A DNA stretch of 64,000 nucleotides from Pedobacter boryungensis (GTDB lineage: Bacteria; Bacteroidota; Bacteroidia; Sphingobacteriales; Sphingobacteriaceae). The notes beneath the pieces were generated by a model. That model worked only from the letters and a program-made list of their open reading frames with translations, was not told where the DNA came from and did no database searches. Location: positions 682,001 through 746,000 of the forward strand of contig NZ_JABMKV010000002.1 of assembly GCF_013204825.1 (NCBI RefSeq), read 5' to 3'. Positions 42,912 through 50,610 of the stretch are shown in pieces. Position numbers and translations under genes: made by a program. How positions within the stretch are numbered: the first letter of the stretch is position 1; every line of letters begins with the position of its first letter.

Positions 42912-43604
42912 CTATTTAATTTCAAAAACTGCGTTTACAGTAAAATTTAGCTTTATTTTTTTGAAATCAATTTCTTGAGCAGGCGCAGCATCAGCCATTT
43001 CTGCTTTCATCATGTAATTTCTGTATATAGGTTGTATTACATTATCGCCACCATCTTGTATTTCTAATACACTACCCAACTTTTCACCTAGCGCAGTTAC
43101 CATATAATTGGCCTTATCTCTAGCCGCTAATAATGCTTTTATTTTAAGCTCTTTTTTTAGCGTTTCCATTTTGCTATAATCATAGCTTTCTATGTTTGTA
43201 CTAGCAATGCCTTTTGCGTCAATCGCATTTATAATCTCATTAAATTTGTTTAAATCACTTACTTTTAAACGGTATTGTTTGCTCGCTAAAAAATCAGGAT
43301 TTTTCTTTTTCTCAGTTGCAAAATTATAGCTCGATACATTGTTAATCATCAAATCCTCTTTAGCAATTCCTGCTTTTAAAACCGCATTATACAATTGATT
43401 TTCTAACTCAGTAATCTCTACTCTTTTTTTACTGTTGTTATCTTTAAAATACTCTTTTAAAGAAATACCGATATAAATAATATCTGGTGTAACTTCGGTT
43501 TCTGCCGAACCGCTTACATTAATCTTCTTTCTTAAATCTACTTGTTGAGCCATGGCACTTACACTAAATAAGGCAACAATGGCTAGGGCTATTAAATTTT
43601 TCAT
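42912..43604 (-). CDS. SIMPL-domain (DUF541) exported protein
   Basis: 230 residues. A signal peptide (about 1-19, SVSAMAQ) is followed by a single SIMPL domain: INVSGSAETEVTPDIIYIGISL, a helical pair around VEITELENQLYNAVLKAG, and the closing beta strand IKLNFTVNAVFEIK. The family is periplasmic and linked in other bacteria to stress tolerance; the biochemical role is unsettled. I chose the ATG at 43604 since it begins the signal peptide directly; ten extra residues upstream lack a hydrophobic pattern. Confidence 0.88.
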   Translation of the reverse strand: MKNLIALAIVALFSVSAMAQQVDLRKKINVSGSAETEVTPDIIYIGISLKEYFKDNNSKKRVEITELENQLYNAVLKAGIAKEDLMINNVSSYNFATEKKKNPDFLASKQYRLKVSDLNKFNEIINAIDAKGIASTNIESYDYSKMETLKKELKIKALLAARDKANYMVTALGEKLGSVLEIQDGGDNVIQPIYRNYMMKAEMADAAPAQEIDFKKIKLNFTVNAVFEIK

Positions 43605-43914
43605 GTTATAATATTTAATTTGTGTGTTATACAAATCAGATGTAAAAACCGTACCAATTCCACAGACTTAATTTTATTTTTAATTTTTAAATAACTAAGA
43701 TGCAGATCATCAGTATCTTAAAATAGATATGCTTTTTTTTGAAAAGGGTAGGTAGCACTACTATTTTAGGATAGTCCTTCTTTCCACTAAATCTTCTCGC
43801 AAAAGCTCAAAGGATATCGTTTCAATAAGGTTTATGAAACAATGTTCCTCATTCTAATGAACAACAAAGTGCTTCAAGGATAAACGTAAAGCTATCAGAA
43901 TAAGAGCGAAAGAA
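43605..43914. other. Intergenic region with no recognisable gene
   Basis: A 310-base gap between the SIMPL gene and the GNAT gene. I see no credible ORF, no TAnnTTTG box facing the SIMPL gene, and no strong hairpin. Only a weak dyad (GTTTCA...TGAAAC) is visible near 43820-43842. Confidence 0.4.
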
Positions 43915-44436
43915 TTAATCTGGCCTATCTACCTGATACACAAAATTTAATTTAACAGGCTCACCATAATAGGCAACTTCCAACTCTCCAATTTTTTTAG
44001 CGCCTAATTTTTCTGTAGCCTTTTGCGAACGGAAATTAGTTTCGCCAATGTGTAAAATTATTTTGTCTACAAATTGAAAAGCATACGCAAACATTAAGTT
44101 CTTTAACGCTTTATTATGTCCTTTTCCCCAATAATCTCGTCCAATGAAAGTATAACCAACAGCTATCGAGCTATTTTCTTCATCTAAATCATAATACCTA
44201 GAGCTACCAATAATTCTATCGGTTTCTTTTTCATACACTAAAAAAGCACCTTTAGATTCCATGGCACCTTTAAAGAAATTTTGAAATACTTCTCTTTGAT
44301 ATCGATTTTTGTTTGGATGTTGTTCCCAGATCAAAGGATCAGATGCTACAGCATACAACTTTTCAAAATCATCTTCTTGTAAAGGAACAATCTTGATCAA
44401 TTCATTTTCAAGTGTGGGTTGTAAATTGAAATCCAT
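43915..44436 (-). CDS. GNAT acetyltransferase, RimJ/RimL-like
   Basis: 173 residues. The RimJ/RimL type is suggested by the N-terminal LQPTLENELIKIVPLQEDDFEKLYAVAS and the acetyl-CoA-binding region IAVGYTFIGRDYWGKGHNKALKNLM. The late NFRSQKATEKLGAKKIGE is the typical 'N..S....EKLGF' stretch. It would transfer an acetyl group to an amine. The substrate is unknown. It starts two bases after the DUF1080 gene stop, so the two are coupled. Confidence 0.88.
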   Translation of the reverse strand: MDFNLQPTLENELIKIVPLQEDDFEKLYAVASDPLIWEQHPNKNRYQREVFQNFFKGAMESKGAFLVYEKETDRIIGSSRYYDLDEENSSIAVGYTFIGRDYWGKGHNKALKNLMFAYAFQFVDKIILHIGETNFRSQKATEKLGAKKIGELEVAYYGEPVKLNFVYQVDRPD

Positions 44437-44438
44437 AC

Positions 44439-45131
44439 TTATTTGCTGAGTTTTTTAATTGGTTTTAATAACAATTTCTTAAACTCAACTTCAGCACCTT
44501 CAGCTTGTAAGGCAATTTGTCCTTTATCTACTGTGCAGTTTGTTCCTTCATTAACTAAAACACCATTTACCCAAACTTTAACAGCATTATTAAAACATTC
44601 AATTACCATCGTGTTCCATTCGCCTAAAGGTTTTTCACTTCCATCTGTTAGGTTTTTAATTCTGCGTAGTTTATTTCCGTTAACACCCCAATTTTCCTTT
44701 GGCCCACGACGAGCTTCCATATCTGGAACAGTAATATCTTCTTCAATACACCAAAAATCACCTGCATCTTGATGTTGCATTTGCACTTCTAATGATTTTG
44801 GAAACATTCCGTACAATGCTCTTGGAGTAGAAGCATGAATTAAAACGCCACAATTTCCAGGTTTTCCCGCAAAGCGATATTCAACTTCTAAACGATAATT
44901 TTGATAAATAGCATCCGTAATTAAATGACCACGTGGATCGCCTAAACTAACTAACATTCCATTCCTTACTATAAAAGCATCTGGGGTTTTTGGATCTTTA
45001 TCTTTAGCTGGTACATCAGCATGCCAGCCGCTTAGAGTTTTTCCGTCAAAAAGACTTTTTTGTTGAGCAAATGCTGAAGAAATAGATAATGAAATTACGA
45101 TAGCAACAAGGATGAGCTTGAATTTTTGCAT
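44439..45131 (-). CDS. Exported DUF1080 (3-keto-disaccharide hydrolase-type) protein
   Basis: 230 residues. A signal peptide (about 1-22, ISSAFAQ) precedes one DUF1080 domain with a LamG-like sandwich: SLFDGKTLSGWHAD, YRLEVEYRFAGKPGNCGVLIH, EVQMQHQDAGDFW and NTMVIECFNNAVKVWVNG. Family members act on sugars, including 3-keto-glycosides. The start at 45131 begins the signal peptide; an upstream ATG adds eight residues. A terminator separates it from lspA upstream. Confidence 0.9.
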   Translation of the reverse strand: MQKFKLILVAIVISLSISSAFAQQKSLFDGKTLSGWHADVPAKDKDPKTPDAFIVRNGMLVSLGDPRGHLITDAIYQNYRLEVEYRFAGKPGNCGVLIHASTPRALYGMFPKSLEVQMQHQDAGDFWCIEEDITVPDMEARRGPKENWGVNGNKLRRIKNLTDGSEKPLGEWNTMVIECFNNAVKVWVNGVLVNEGTNCTVDKGQIALQAEGAEVEFKKLLLKPIKKLSK

Positions 45132-45172
45132 GATTTTTATAGTTGGTCTTCTCAAATATAATCATCTAAATT

Positions 45173-45207
45173 AAAAAAGCCATTTAGGTATTAAACTAAA
45201 TGGCTTT
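45173..45207 (-). terminator. Intrinsic terminator of the ileS-dksA-lspA run
   Basis: A perfect 12-bp stem, AAAGCCATTTAG (45176-45187) and CTAAATGGCTTT (45196-45207), with a run of T on the minus strand (A at 45173-45178). It lies just beyond the lspA stop. Confidence 0.88.
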
Positions 45208-45229
45208 GATATATTGAGTTTTATTTTGA

Positions 45230-45832
45230 TTAATCCTCTACAGTTTCATTATTTATTCCAACCTCATCTTTCACTTCTTCTTTAAAATAACGTTTTTGGA
45301 ATATTAAAATCGCAATTACACCAACAGAAATTGCCGCATCTGCTAAATTAAATACCGGACGGAAGAACTCAAATGACTCGTTTCCCCATATCGGAAACCA
45401 AGATGGAAAAGTTCCTTTAACGATTGGGAAATAAAGCATATCAACTACTCTTCCATGGAAAAGGGTTTCATATTTATAAATTACTCCATAAAATACTGAA
45501 TCAATAATATTGCCTAATGCTCCAGCAAAAATTAAAGCTACATTTAAAATTAAGCCACGGTGATATTTGCGTTTAATTAGATAATGCAATCCATATCCAA
45601 TTCCAATTACTGCAAGCACTCTAAATAAGGATAAAGCTAGTTTGCCGAATTCACCACCAAACTCTAATCCAAATGCCATACCGTTATTTTCGGTAAAATG
45701 GATAATAAACCAATCGCCAATAATTTTAAATTCCTGACCTAAAAACATGTGTGTTTTAATCCAAGTTTTTAAAACCTGATCAGCAATTAAAACCAGAAAA
45801 ATAAGTAGTAAGGGTTTTGTATAGCCTTTCAT
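45230..45832 (-). CDS. lspA: Lipoprotein signal peptidase II, second paralogue
   Basis: 200 residues. Four helices, with the catalytic aspartates in GNIIDSVFYG and FNLADAAIS and the central ENNGMAFG motif. Compared with the copy at 37472 it has a long insert (HGRVVDMLYFPIVKG...SWFPIWGNESFEF) between the two catalytic segments and an acidic C-terminal tail. This longer form in an ileS-dksA-lspA run is the standard Bacteroidota arrangement, so this is probably the main enzyme. Its start overlaps the dksA-like stop by one base. Confidence 0.94.
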   Translation of the reverse strand: MKGYTKPLLLIFLVLIADQVLKTWIKTHMFLGQEFKIIGDWFIIHFTENNGMAFGLEFGGEFGKLALSLFRVLAVIGIGYGLHYLIKRKYHRGLILNVALIFAGALGNIIDSVFYGVIYKYETLFHGRVVDMLYFPIVKGTFPSWFPIWGNESFEFFRPVFNLADAAISVGVIAILIFQKRYFKEEVKDEVGINNETVED

Positions 45833-46215
45833 TAACCTTGTTTCAATTTAGCTTCCATACTCAATGTAGCGTGGGGTACAGCACGTAAGCGTTCTTTTTG
45901 TATCAATTTTCCAGTTTCTCTGCAGATACCGTACGTTTTATTTTCGATGCGGACCAAAGCAGCTTCTAAATTATCAATAAACTTTTTTTGACGAGCTGCT
46001 AATTGATTGATTTGTTCTTTTTCTAAAGTTGCAGAACCATCTTCTAATGTTTTATAAGCACCAGAAGTATCTTCTGTGCCGTGAGAATTTGGGTTGCTTA
46101 ACGATGAGGTAAGTGAAAGAAACTCTTCTCTTGAACTTTTTAGTTTTCCTTGGATCAGCTCTTTAAACTCTTGTAGTTCGCTATCAGAGTAGCGGGTTTT
46201 TTCAGTTTTTTCCAT
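45832..46215 (-). CDS. DksA/TraR-type regulator with a degenerate zinc finger
   Basis: 127 residues. A helical coiled-coil N-terminal half is followed by the DksA/TraR C-terminal motif YGICRETGKLIQKERLRAVPHATLSM. Family members bind RNA polymerase in its secondary channel. Only one of the four zinc cysteines remains (Cys98); the others read Thr101, Ser119 and Ala122. The fold of the motif is otherwise conserved, so a zinc-free form is likely. It lies between ileS and lspA with 5-base and overlapping junctions. Confidence 0.9.
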   Translation of the reverse strand: MEKTEKTRYSDSELQEFKELIQGKLKSSREEFLSLTSSLSNPNSHGTEDTSGAYKTLEDGSATLEKEQINQLAARQKKFIDNLEAALVRIENKTYGICRETGKLIQKERLRAVPHATLSMEAKLKQG

Positions 46216-46220
46216 ATTAT

Positions 46221-49200
46221 TTATTGTTTTGCAATCGAAATTTGTAGTTCAACATCTTCGATTACTATTTTGTTTCCATTATCTATGTTTTCGGAGAGAA
46301 TTAAATCATCAGCTAATATTTCTGCGCAAATGTAGGCTTTGTTTTGCATTACTGCATCTCCCAATATATTATCCTGTTGTAAATTTACCGTAATGCGATC
46401 TGTAACCTCAAAATTTAACTCTTTTCTTAGGTTTTGAATACGATTAATTAATTCACGAGATAATCCTTCCTGTTTTAACTCTGTTGTAATACTTACATCT
46501 AAAGCAACAGTTAAATTGCCTAAATTGGTTACTTGCCAACCTGGAATATCCTCTGCTATAATTTCTACATCACTTAAAACAATACTGTAGCTTGTGTTAG
46601 GTATTGAAATAGAACCTTCTTTTTCAAATTTGGCTAATTCCTCTTGTGATATATTTTGAATAGCTTCAGTTACCAATTTCATATCCTTACCAACTTTTGC
46701 TCCTAAAGCTTTAAAGTTTGGTTTGATTTTCTTTTTGATTAGTCCAGCTGTATCTGTAATGAAATCTATTTCTTTGATATTGGTTTCTGATAAAATTAAA
46801 TCTTTTACCAGCTCAACCTTTACTTGGAAATTATCATCCAATACAGGAATTAAAACTTTTGCCAATGGCTGACGAACATTGATGCCCATTTTCTTTCTCA
46901 ATGATAAAACCATCGATGAAATATTTTGAGCCAATTCCATTCTTTCATTTAAATCATAGTCGATTAAAGTCTCATCAACTTCATTCCAAATCGTTAAATG
47001 AACAGATTTTGCAGTATGAACTGTCGGATTTGCCTCGGTTAATCGGATATATAACCAATCTGCAAAGAACGGTGCAACTGGACTCATGATTTGCGAAATG
47101 GTCATTAAACAAGTAAACAAAGTTTCGTAAGCGGCTTTTTTGTCTTCTGTCATTTCACCTTTCCAGAAACGGCGGCGAGATAAACGGATATACCAATTAC
47201 TTAAATGTTCATCAACAAAAGTTTGAATTGCTCTAGCTGCTTTTGTAGGTTCATAAGCTGCATAACTTTCATCAACTTCTTTAATCAAGGTTTGAAGTAA
47301 TGATAAAATCCAACGGTCTAGTTCGCTTCTTTGTGCAATTGGAGTTTGATTTTCTAAATCGATTTCAAACTTGTCGATATTTGCATAAAGCGCAAAGAAT
47401 GAATATGTATTGTAAAGCGTTCCGAAAAATTTACGGCGAACCTCATCTAATCCATCTAAGCTAAATTTCAAGTTGTCCCAAGGTGAAGCATTTGAAATCA
47501 TATACCAACGTGTTGCATCAGCACTATAAATATCAATTGTACTAAATGGGTCAACAGCATTGCCCAAACGTTTAGACATTTTATTGCCATTTTTATCTAA
47601 CACTAATCCGTTAGAAACCACATTTTTATAAGCAACACCTAAGTTATTTACGTGTTTATTGATGGTTTTAATTTCATCGCTGCTTTCGCTTAACATTACA
47701 GCAATAGCGTGTAAAGTAAAGAACCAACCACGAGTTTGGTCAACACCTTCAGCTATAAAATCTGCTGGATAAGCGTTTTCAAATTCTTCTTTATTTTCAA
47801 AAGGGAAGTGCCATTGTGCATAAGGCATTGCACCGCTATCAAACCAAACATCAATAAGATCTAGTTCGCGGGTCATTTTTTCACCTTTGGTTGAAGTTAA
47901 AATTACATCATCAACATAAGGGCGGTGCATATCTTTTAGCTCGAATTCTGCGGGCATAAAGCCAGCATCGATAGATTTTTTGATTTCTGCATTTAGCTCT
48001 GCTATAGAACCGATACATTTTTCTTCCAAACCATCCGCTGTGCGCCAAATTGGTAAAGGTGTGCCCCAATAACGCGAACGAGATAAATTCCAGTCCACCA
48101 AGTTTTCTAACCAGTTGCCAAAACGACCTGTTCCAGTTGCTTCAGGTTTCCAGTTGATGGTTTTATTCAACTCTACCATTTTCTCTTTTACAGCTGTAGT
48201 TTTGATAAACCAACTATCCAATGGATAATATAAAACTGGTTTATCTGTACGCCAGCAATGTGGGTAGGTGTGAACGTATTTTTCTACTTTAAAGGCTTTA
48301 TTTTCTTCTTTTAATTGAATGGCAAGTTCTACATCTACAGATTTTTCGGGAGCTTCGCCTTCGTTATAATATTCGTTTTTAACGTATTTACCTCCGTAAT
48401 TACCACCTAAAGAAGCGATAAATTTTCCTTGTAAATCTACCAAAGGAACAGCATTGCCCTTGTCATCTAAAACCAACATTGGTGGAACTTCTGGCGTTGC
48501 CAATTTAGCAACTCGAGCATCGTCTGCACCAAAAGTAGGAGCAGTGTGCACAATACCAGTTCCATCTTCTGTAGTTACGAAATCGCCTGAAATTACTCTA
48601 AAAGCATTTTCTGGATTTTGGTATGGCAATGCATAAGGTAATAATTGTTCGTATTTGATGCCGACTAAATCTGCCCCCATAAACTCACCTAATATTGCAT
48701 ATGGGATTTTTTTGTCTTCAGCTTTGTAATTAGTAAAATCTTCATCGCCTTCGGCTAAAAAGTATTTGCCAGCAAATTGTTTACCAACTAAAGCTTTTGC
48801 CAAGATAACTTGGATTGGCTCAAACGTATATTGATTAAAAGTTTTAACTAAAACATAGTCTATTTTTGGACCGACAGTTAGAGCGGTATTACTTGGTAAA
48901 GTCCAAGGTGTGGTTGTCCAGGCTAGAAAGTGAACTGCTCCAAAACCTTTTAAAGCTTGGGGTAAAGTTTCATCAATAGCTTTAAATTGAGCAACAATAG
49001 TTGTATCACTTACATCGCGATAAGTTCCAGGTTGGTTCAGTTCGTGAGAACTTAATCCTGTTCCTGCAGCAGGCGAATAAGGTTGTACGGTATATCCTTT
49101 GTATAATAATCCTTTTTCGTAGAACGATTTTAAGATCCACCAAAGAGTTTCAATATATTCATTGTGATAGGTAACGTAAGGATTTTGTAAATCAACCCAA

Positions 49201-49619
49201 TAACCCATTTTTTCGGTTAGGTCGTTCCATACGTCTGTATAACGCATTACCTCTTCTTTACAAGCAGAATTGTATTCTTCTACAGAGATTTTTTTTCCAA
49301 TATCGTCTTTAGTAATGCCTAATTTTTTCTCAACTGCAAGTTCAATCGGAAGTCCATGGGTATCCCATCCGCCTTTGCGTTTAACTTGGTAACCTTTAAG
49401 TGTTTTATAACGACAAAAAATATCTTTAATAGCACGAGCCATTACGTGGTGAATACCAGGCATTCCGTTTGCAGAAGGCGGTCCTTCGTAAAAAGTAAAA
49501 GGCTTAGCTTTTGAGCGAGTTGAAATGCTTTTTTCAAATATCATTTCCTCTTTCCAAAACTTAAGTATTTCTTCTCCTATTTTAGCTAGTTCTAAAGTTT
49601 TAAATTCCCTATACATCAA
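46221..49619 (-). CDS. ileS: Isoleucyl-tRNA synthetase, IleRS2 type with GIHH signature
   Basis: 1132 residues. It charges tRNA-Ile and proofreads valine in the CP1 editing domain (about 200-400, with WTTTPWTLPSNTALTVGP). The class I signature reads GIHH at residues 55-58, after PPSANGMP, instead of HIGH. The second signature KMSKR is normal (NKMSKRLGNAVDP). The long C-terminal region without a zinc-binding cysteine cluster fits the eukaryote-like IleRS2 group. IleRS2 enzymes resist mupirocin, and the GxHH variant has been linked to hyper-resistance. It leads the ileS-dksA-lspA run. Confidence 0.97.
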   Translation of the reverse strand: MMYREFKTLELAKIGEEILKFWKEEMIFEKSISTRSKAKPFTFYEGPPSANGMPGIHHVMARAIKDIFCRYKTLKGYQVKRKGGWDTHGLPIELAVEKKLGITKDDIGKKISVEEYNSACKEEVMRYTDVWNDLTEKMGYWVDLQNPYVTYHNEYIETLWWILKSFYEKGLLYKGYTVQPYSPAAGTGLSSHELNQPGTYRDVSDTTIVAQFKAIDETLPQALKGFGAVHFLAWTTTPWTLPSNTALTVGPKIDYVLVKTFNQYTFEPIQVILAKALVGKQFAGKYFLAEGDEDFTNYKAEDKKIPYAILGEFMGADLVGIKYEQLLPYALPYQNPENAFRVISGDFVTTEDGTGIVHTAPTFGADDARVAKLATPEVPPMLVLDDKGNAVPLVDLQGKFIASLGGNYGGKYVKNEYYNEGEAPEKSVDVELAIQLKEENKAFKVEKYVHTYPHCWRTDKPVLYYPLDSWFIKTTAVKEKMVELNKTINWKPEATGTGRFGNWLENLVDWNLSRSRYWGTPLPIWRTADGLEEKCIGSIAELNAEIKKSIDAGFMPAEFELKDMHRPYVDDVILTSTKGEKMTRELDLIDVWFDSGAMPYAQWHFPFENKEEFENAYPADFIAEGVDQTRGWFFTLHAIAVMLSESSDEIKTINKHVNNLGVAYKNVVSNGLVLDKNGNKMSKRLGNAVDPFSTIDIYSADATRWYMISNASPWDNLKFSLDGLDEVRRKFFGTLYNTYSFFALYANIDKFEIDLENQTPIAQRSELDRWILSLLQTLIKEVDESYAAYEPTKAARAIQTFVDEHLSNWYIRLSRRRFWKGEMTEDKKAAYETLFTCLMTISQIMSPVAPFFADWLYIRLTEANPTVHTAKSVHLTIWNEVDETLIDYDLNERMELAQNISSMVLSLRKKMGINVRQPLAKVLIPVLDDNFQVKVELVKDLILSETNIKEIDFITDTAGLIKKKIKPNFKALGAKVGKDMKLVTEAIQNISQEELAKFEKEGSISIPNTSYSIVLSDVEIIAEDIPGWQVTNLGNLTVALDVSITTELKQEGLSRELINRIQNLRKELNFEVTDRITVNLQQDNILGDAVMQNKAYICAEILADDLILSENIDNGNKIVIEDVELQISIAKQ

Positions 49620-49646
49620 TCAAGTATCTCCAAAAATTAAAGGATG

Positions 49647-49654
49647 CAAAGCTA
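49647..49654 (-). promoter_or_regulatory. -7 promoter element (TAGCTTTG) of ileS
   Basis: An exact TAnnTTTG box on the minus strand, 28 bases upstream of the ileS ATG. A TAGTTTTG box for the divergent small gene lies at 49676-49683 on the plus strand. No clear -33 element is present for either. Confidence 0.45.
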
Positions 49655-49698
49655 AGGTTTTAGAATGAATTTTGGTAGTTTTGAAGTCAATTTGTTTT

Positions 49699-49884
49699 AT
49701 GGAAAAAAGACTAAAAACCGGACTAATATTTATGGTTGCTGCAGTGGTGCTGATGCCTGCTGCAATTTTGCTTAAAAACAGTAATCAAGAATTAACAATT
49801 GCTGTTTTAATTTTTACCATGTTGTTAGAACTTATTGGGTTGATATTTGTTATTATGAGCATAGTTAGAAGAAAAAGAATCTAA
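49699..49884 (+). CDS. Small two-helix membrane protein
   Basis: 61 residues. Two hydrophobic helices at about residues 7-23 and 31-54 are followed by a basic tail RRKRI. I chose the ATG at 49699; an upstream TTG at 49672 would put the -7 box inside the gene. The next small membrane protein gene starts 12 bases after its stop, so the two form a pair. The function is unknown. Confidence 0.65.
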   Translation: MEKRLKTGLIFMVAAVVLMPAAILLKNSNQELTIAVLIFTMLLELIGLIFVIMSIVRRKRI

Positions 49885-49896
49885 TATCTCATCACA

Positions 49897-50157
49897 ATGA
49901 TAAAAGTATTGAAATTACGAAAAGCTGTAATTGCCATTATTCTTGGCATAATAGCATTAGTTGTAGCTCAAATTATGAGTAGCAAACGTGTAACAGGAAG
50001 TAGTTATGTGCTTGGTCTTTCTGGGTTTCTTTTAATTATTGGAGCATTACTTTTTCTATATCCAATTCTATTTGCTAAAAAAATAGATAATGACGGAAAG
50101 GTAGTTGAACTTACGCCGGTTGAAAAAGATCCACTGGAGGGAGAGAGTGTAGTTTAG
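49897..50157 (+). CDS. Small two-helix membrane protein
   Basis: 86 residues. A basic start (MIKVLKLRK) leads into two hydrophobic helices (about 10-25 and 37-60) and an acidic, soluble tail (IDNDGKVVELTPVEKDPLEGE). It follows the small gene at 49699 and converges with the GNAT gene, stops one base apart. No family is recognisable. Confidence 0.68.
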   Translation: MIKVLKLRKAVIAIILGIIALVVAQIMSSKRVTGSSYVLGLSGFLLIIGALLFLYPILFAKKIDNDGKVVELTPVEKDPLEGESVV

Positions 50158-50158
50158 C

Positions 50159-50608
50159 TTATTTAATGTGAGTTAAATTTTTCCAATCTTCTGCTGACAT
50201 TTCAAACTTTATTTCACCTTTTCCGTGTGTTCCAATTACTTTCCAACCAGCTTTTTTATAGAATTTTTCAGCTCTAGTATTTGGTGAAGTTCCAAGCCAA
50301 ACATTAAAGCTTCTTTGAGTGAAATACCAATCTAACATCATATCATGAAGTTTTCTTCCAATCCCTTGTCCTTCAAATTCAGGAAGTAAAAATAATGCCC
50401 AAATGTTATTTTCTTTTAAATCTACGATTGAAAAACCTACAATTTTATTGTTAATTTCACATACCCATCCTTTGCCTCTATTTAAGATATAATCTTCAAC
50501 ATCAACATCAGGTACTAAATTAGGATTAGATAAAACATTTTCTTTAACCGAATTTCTAACGAATTGGATTTGTTTAATGTCTTGTATGGTCGCTTCCCTA
50601 AAAATCAT
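50159..50608 (-). CDS. GNAT acetyltransferase
   Basis: 149 residues. The acetyl-CoA-binding motif A is visible in ALFLLPEFEGQGIGRKLHDMML, preceded by KIVGFSIVDLKENNIW and followed by LGTSPNTRAEKFYKKAGWKVIG with the usual 'N..A..FY...GW' pattern. The substrate is unknown. Its ATG is two bases after the stop of the MMPL transporter, so the genes are co-transcribed. Confidence 0.9.
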   Translation of the reverse strand: MIFREATIQDIKQIQFVRNSVKENVLSNPNLVPDVDVEDYILNRGKGWVCEINNKIVGFSIVDLKENNIWALFLLPEFEGQGIGRKLHDMMLDWYFTQRSFNVWLGTSPNTRAEKFYKKAGWKVIGTHGKGEIKFEMSAEDWKNLTHIK

Positions 50609-50610
50609 TC

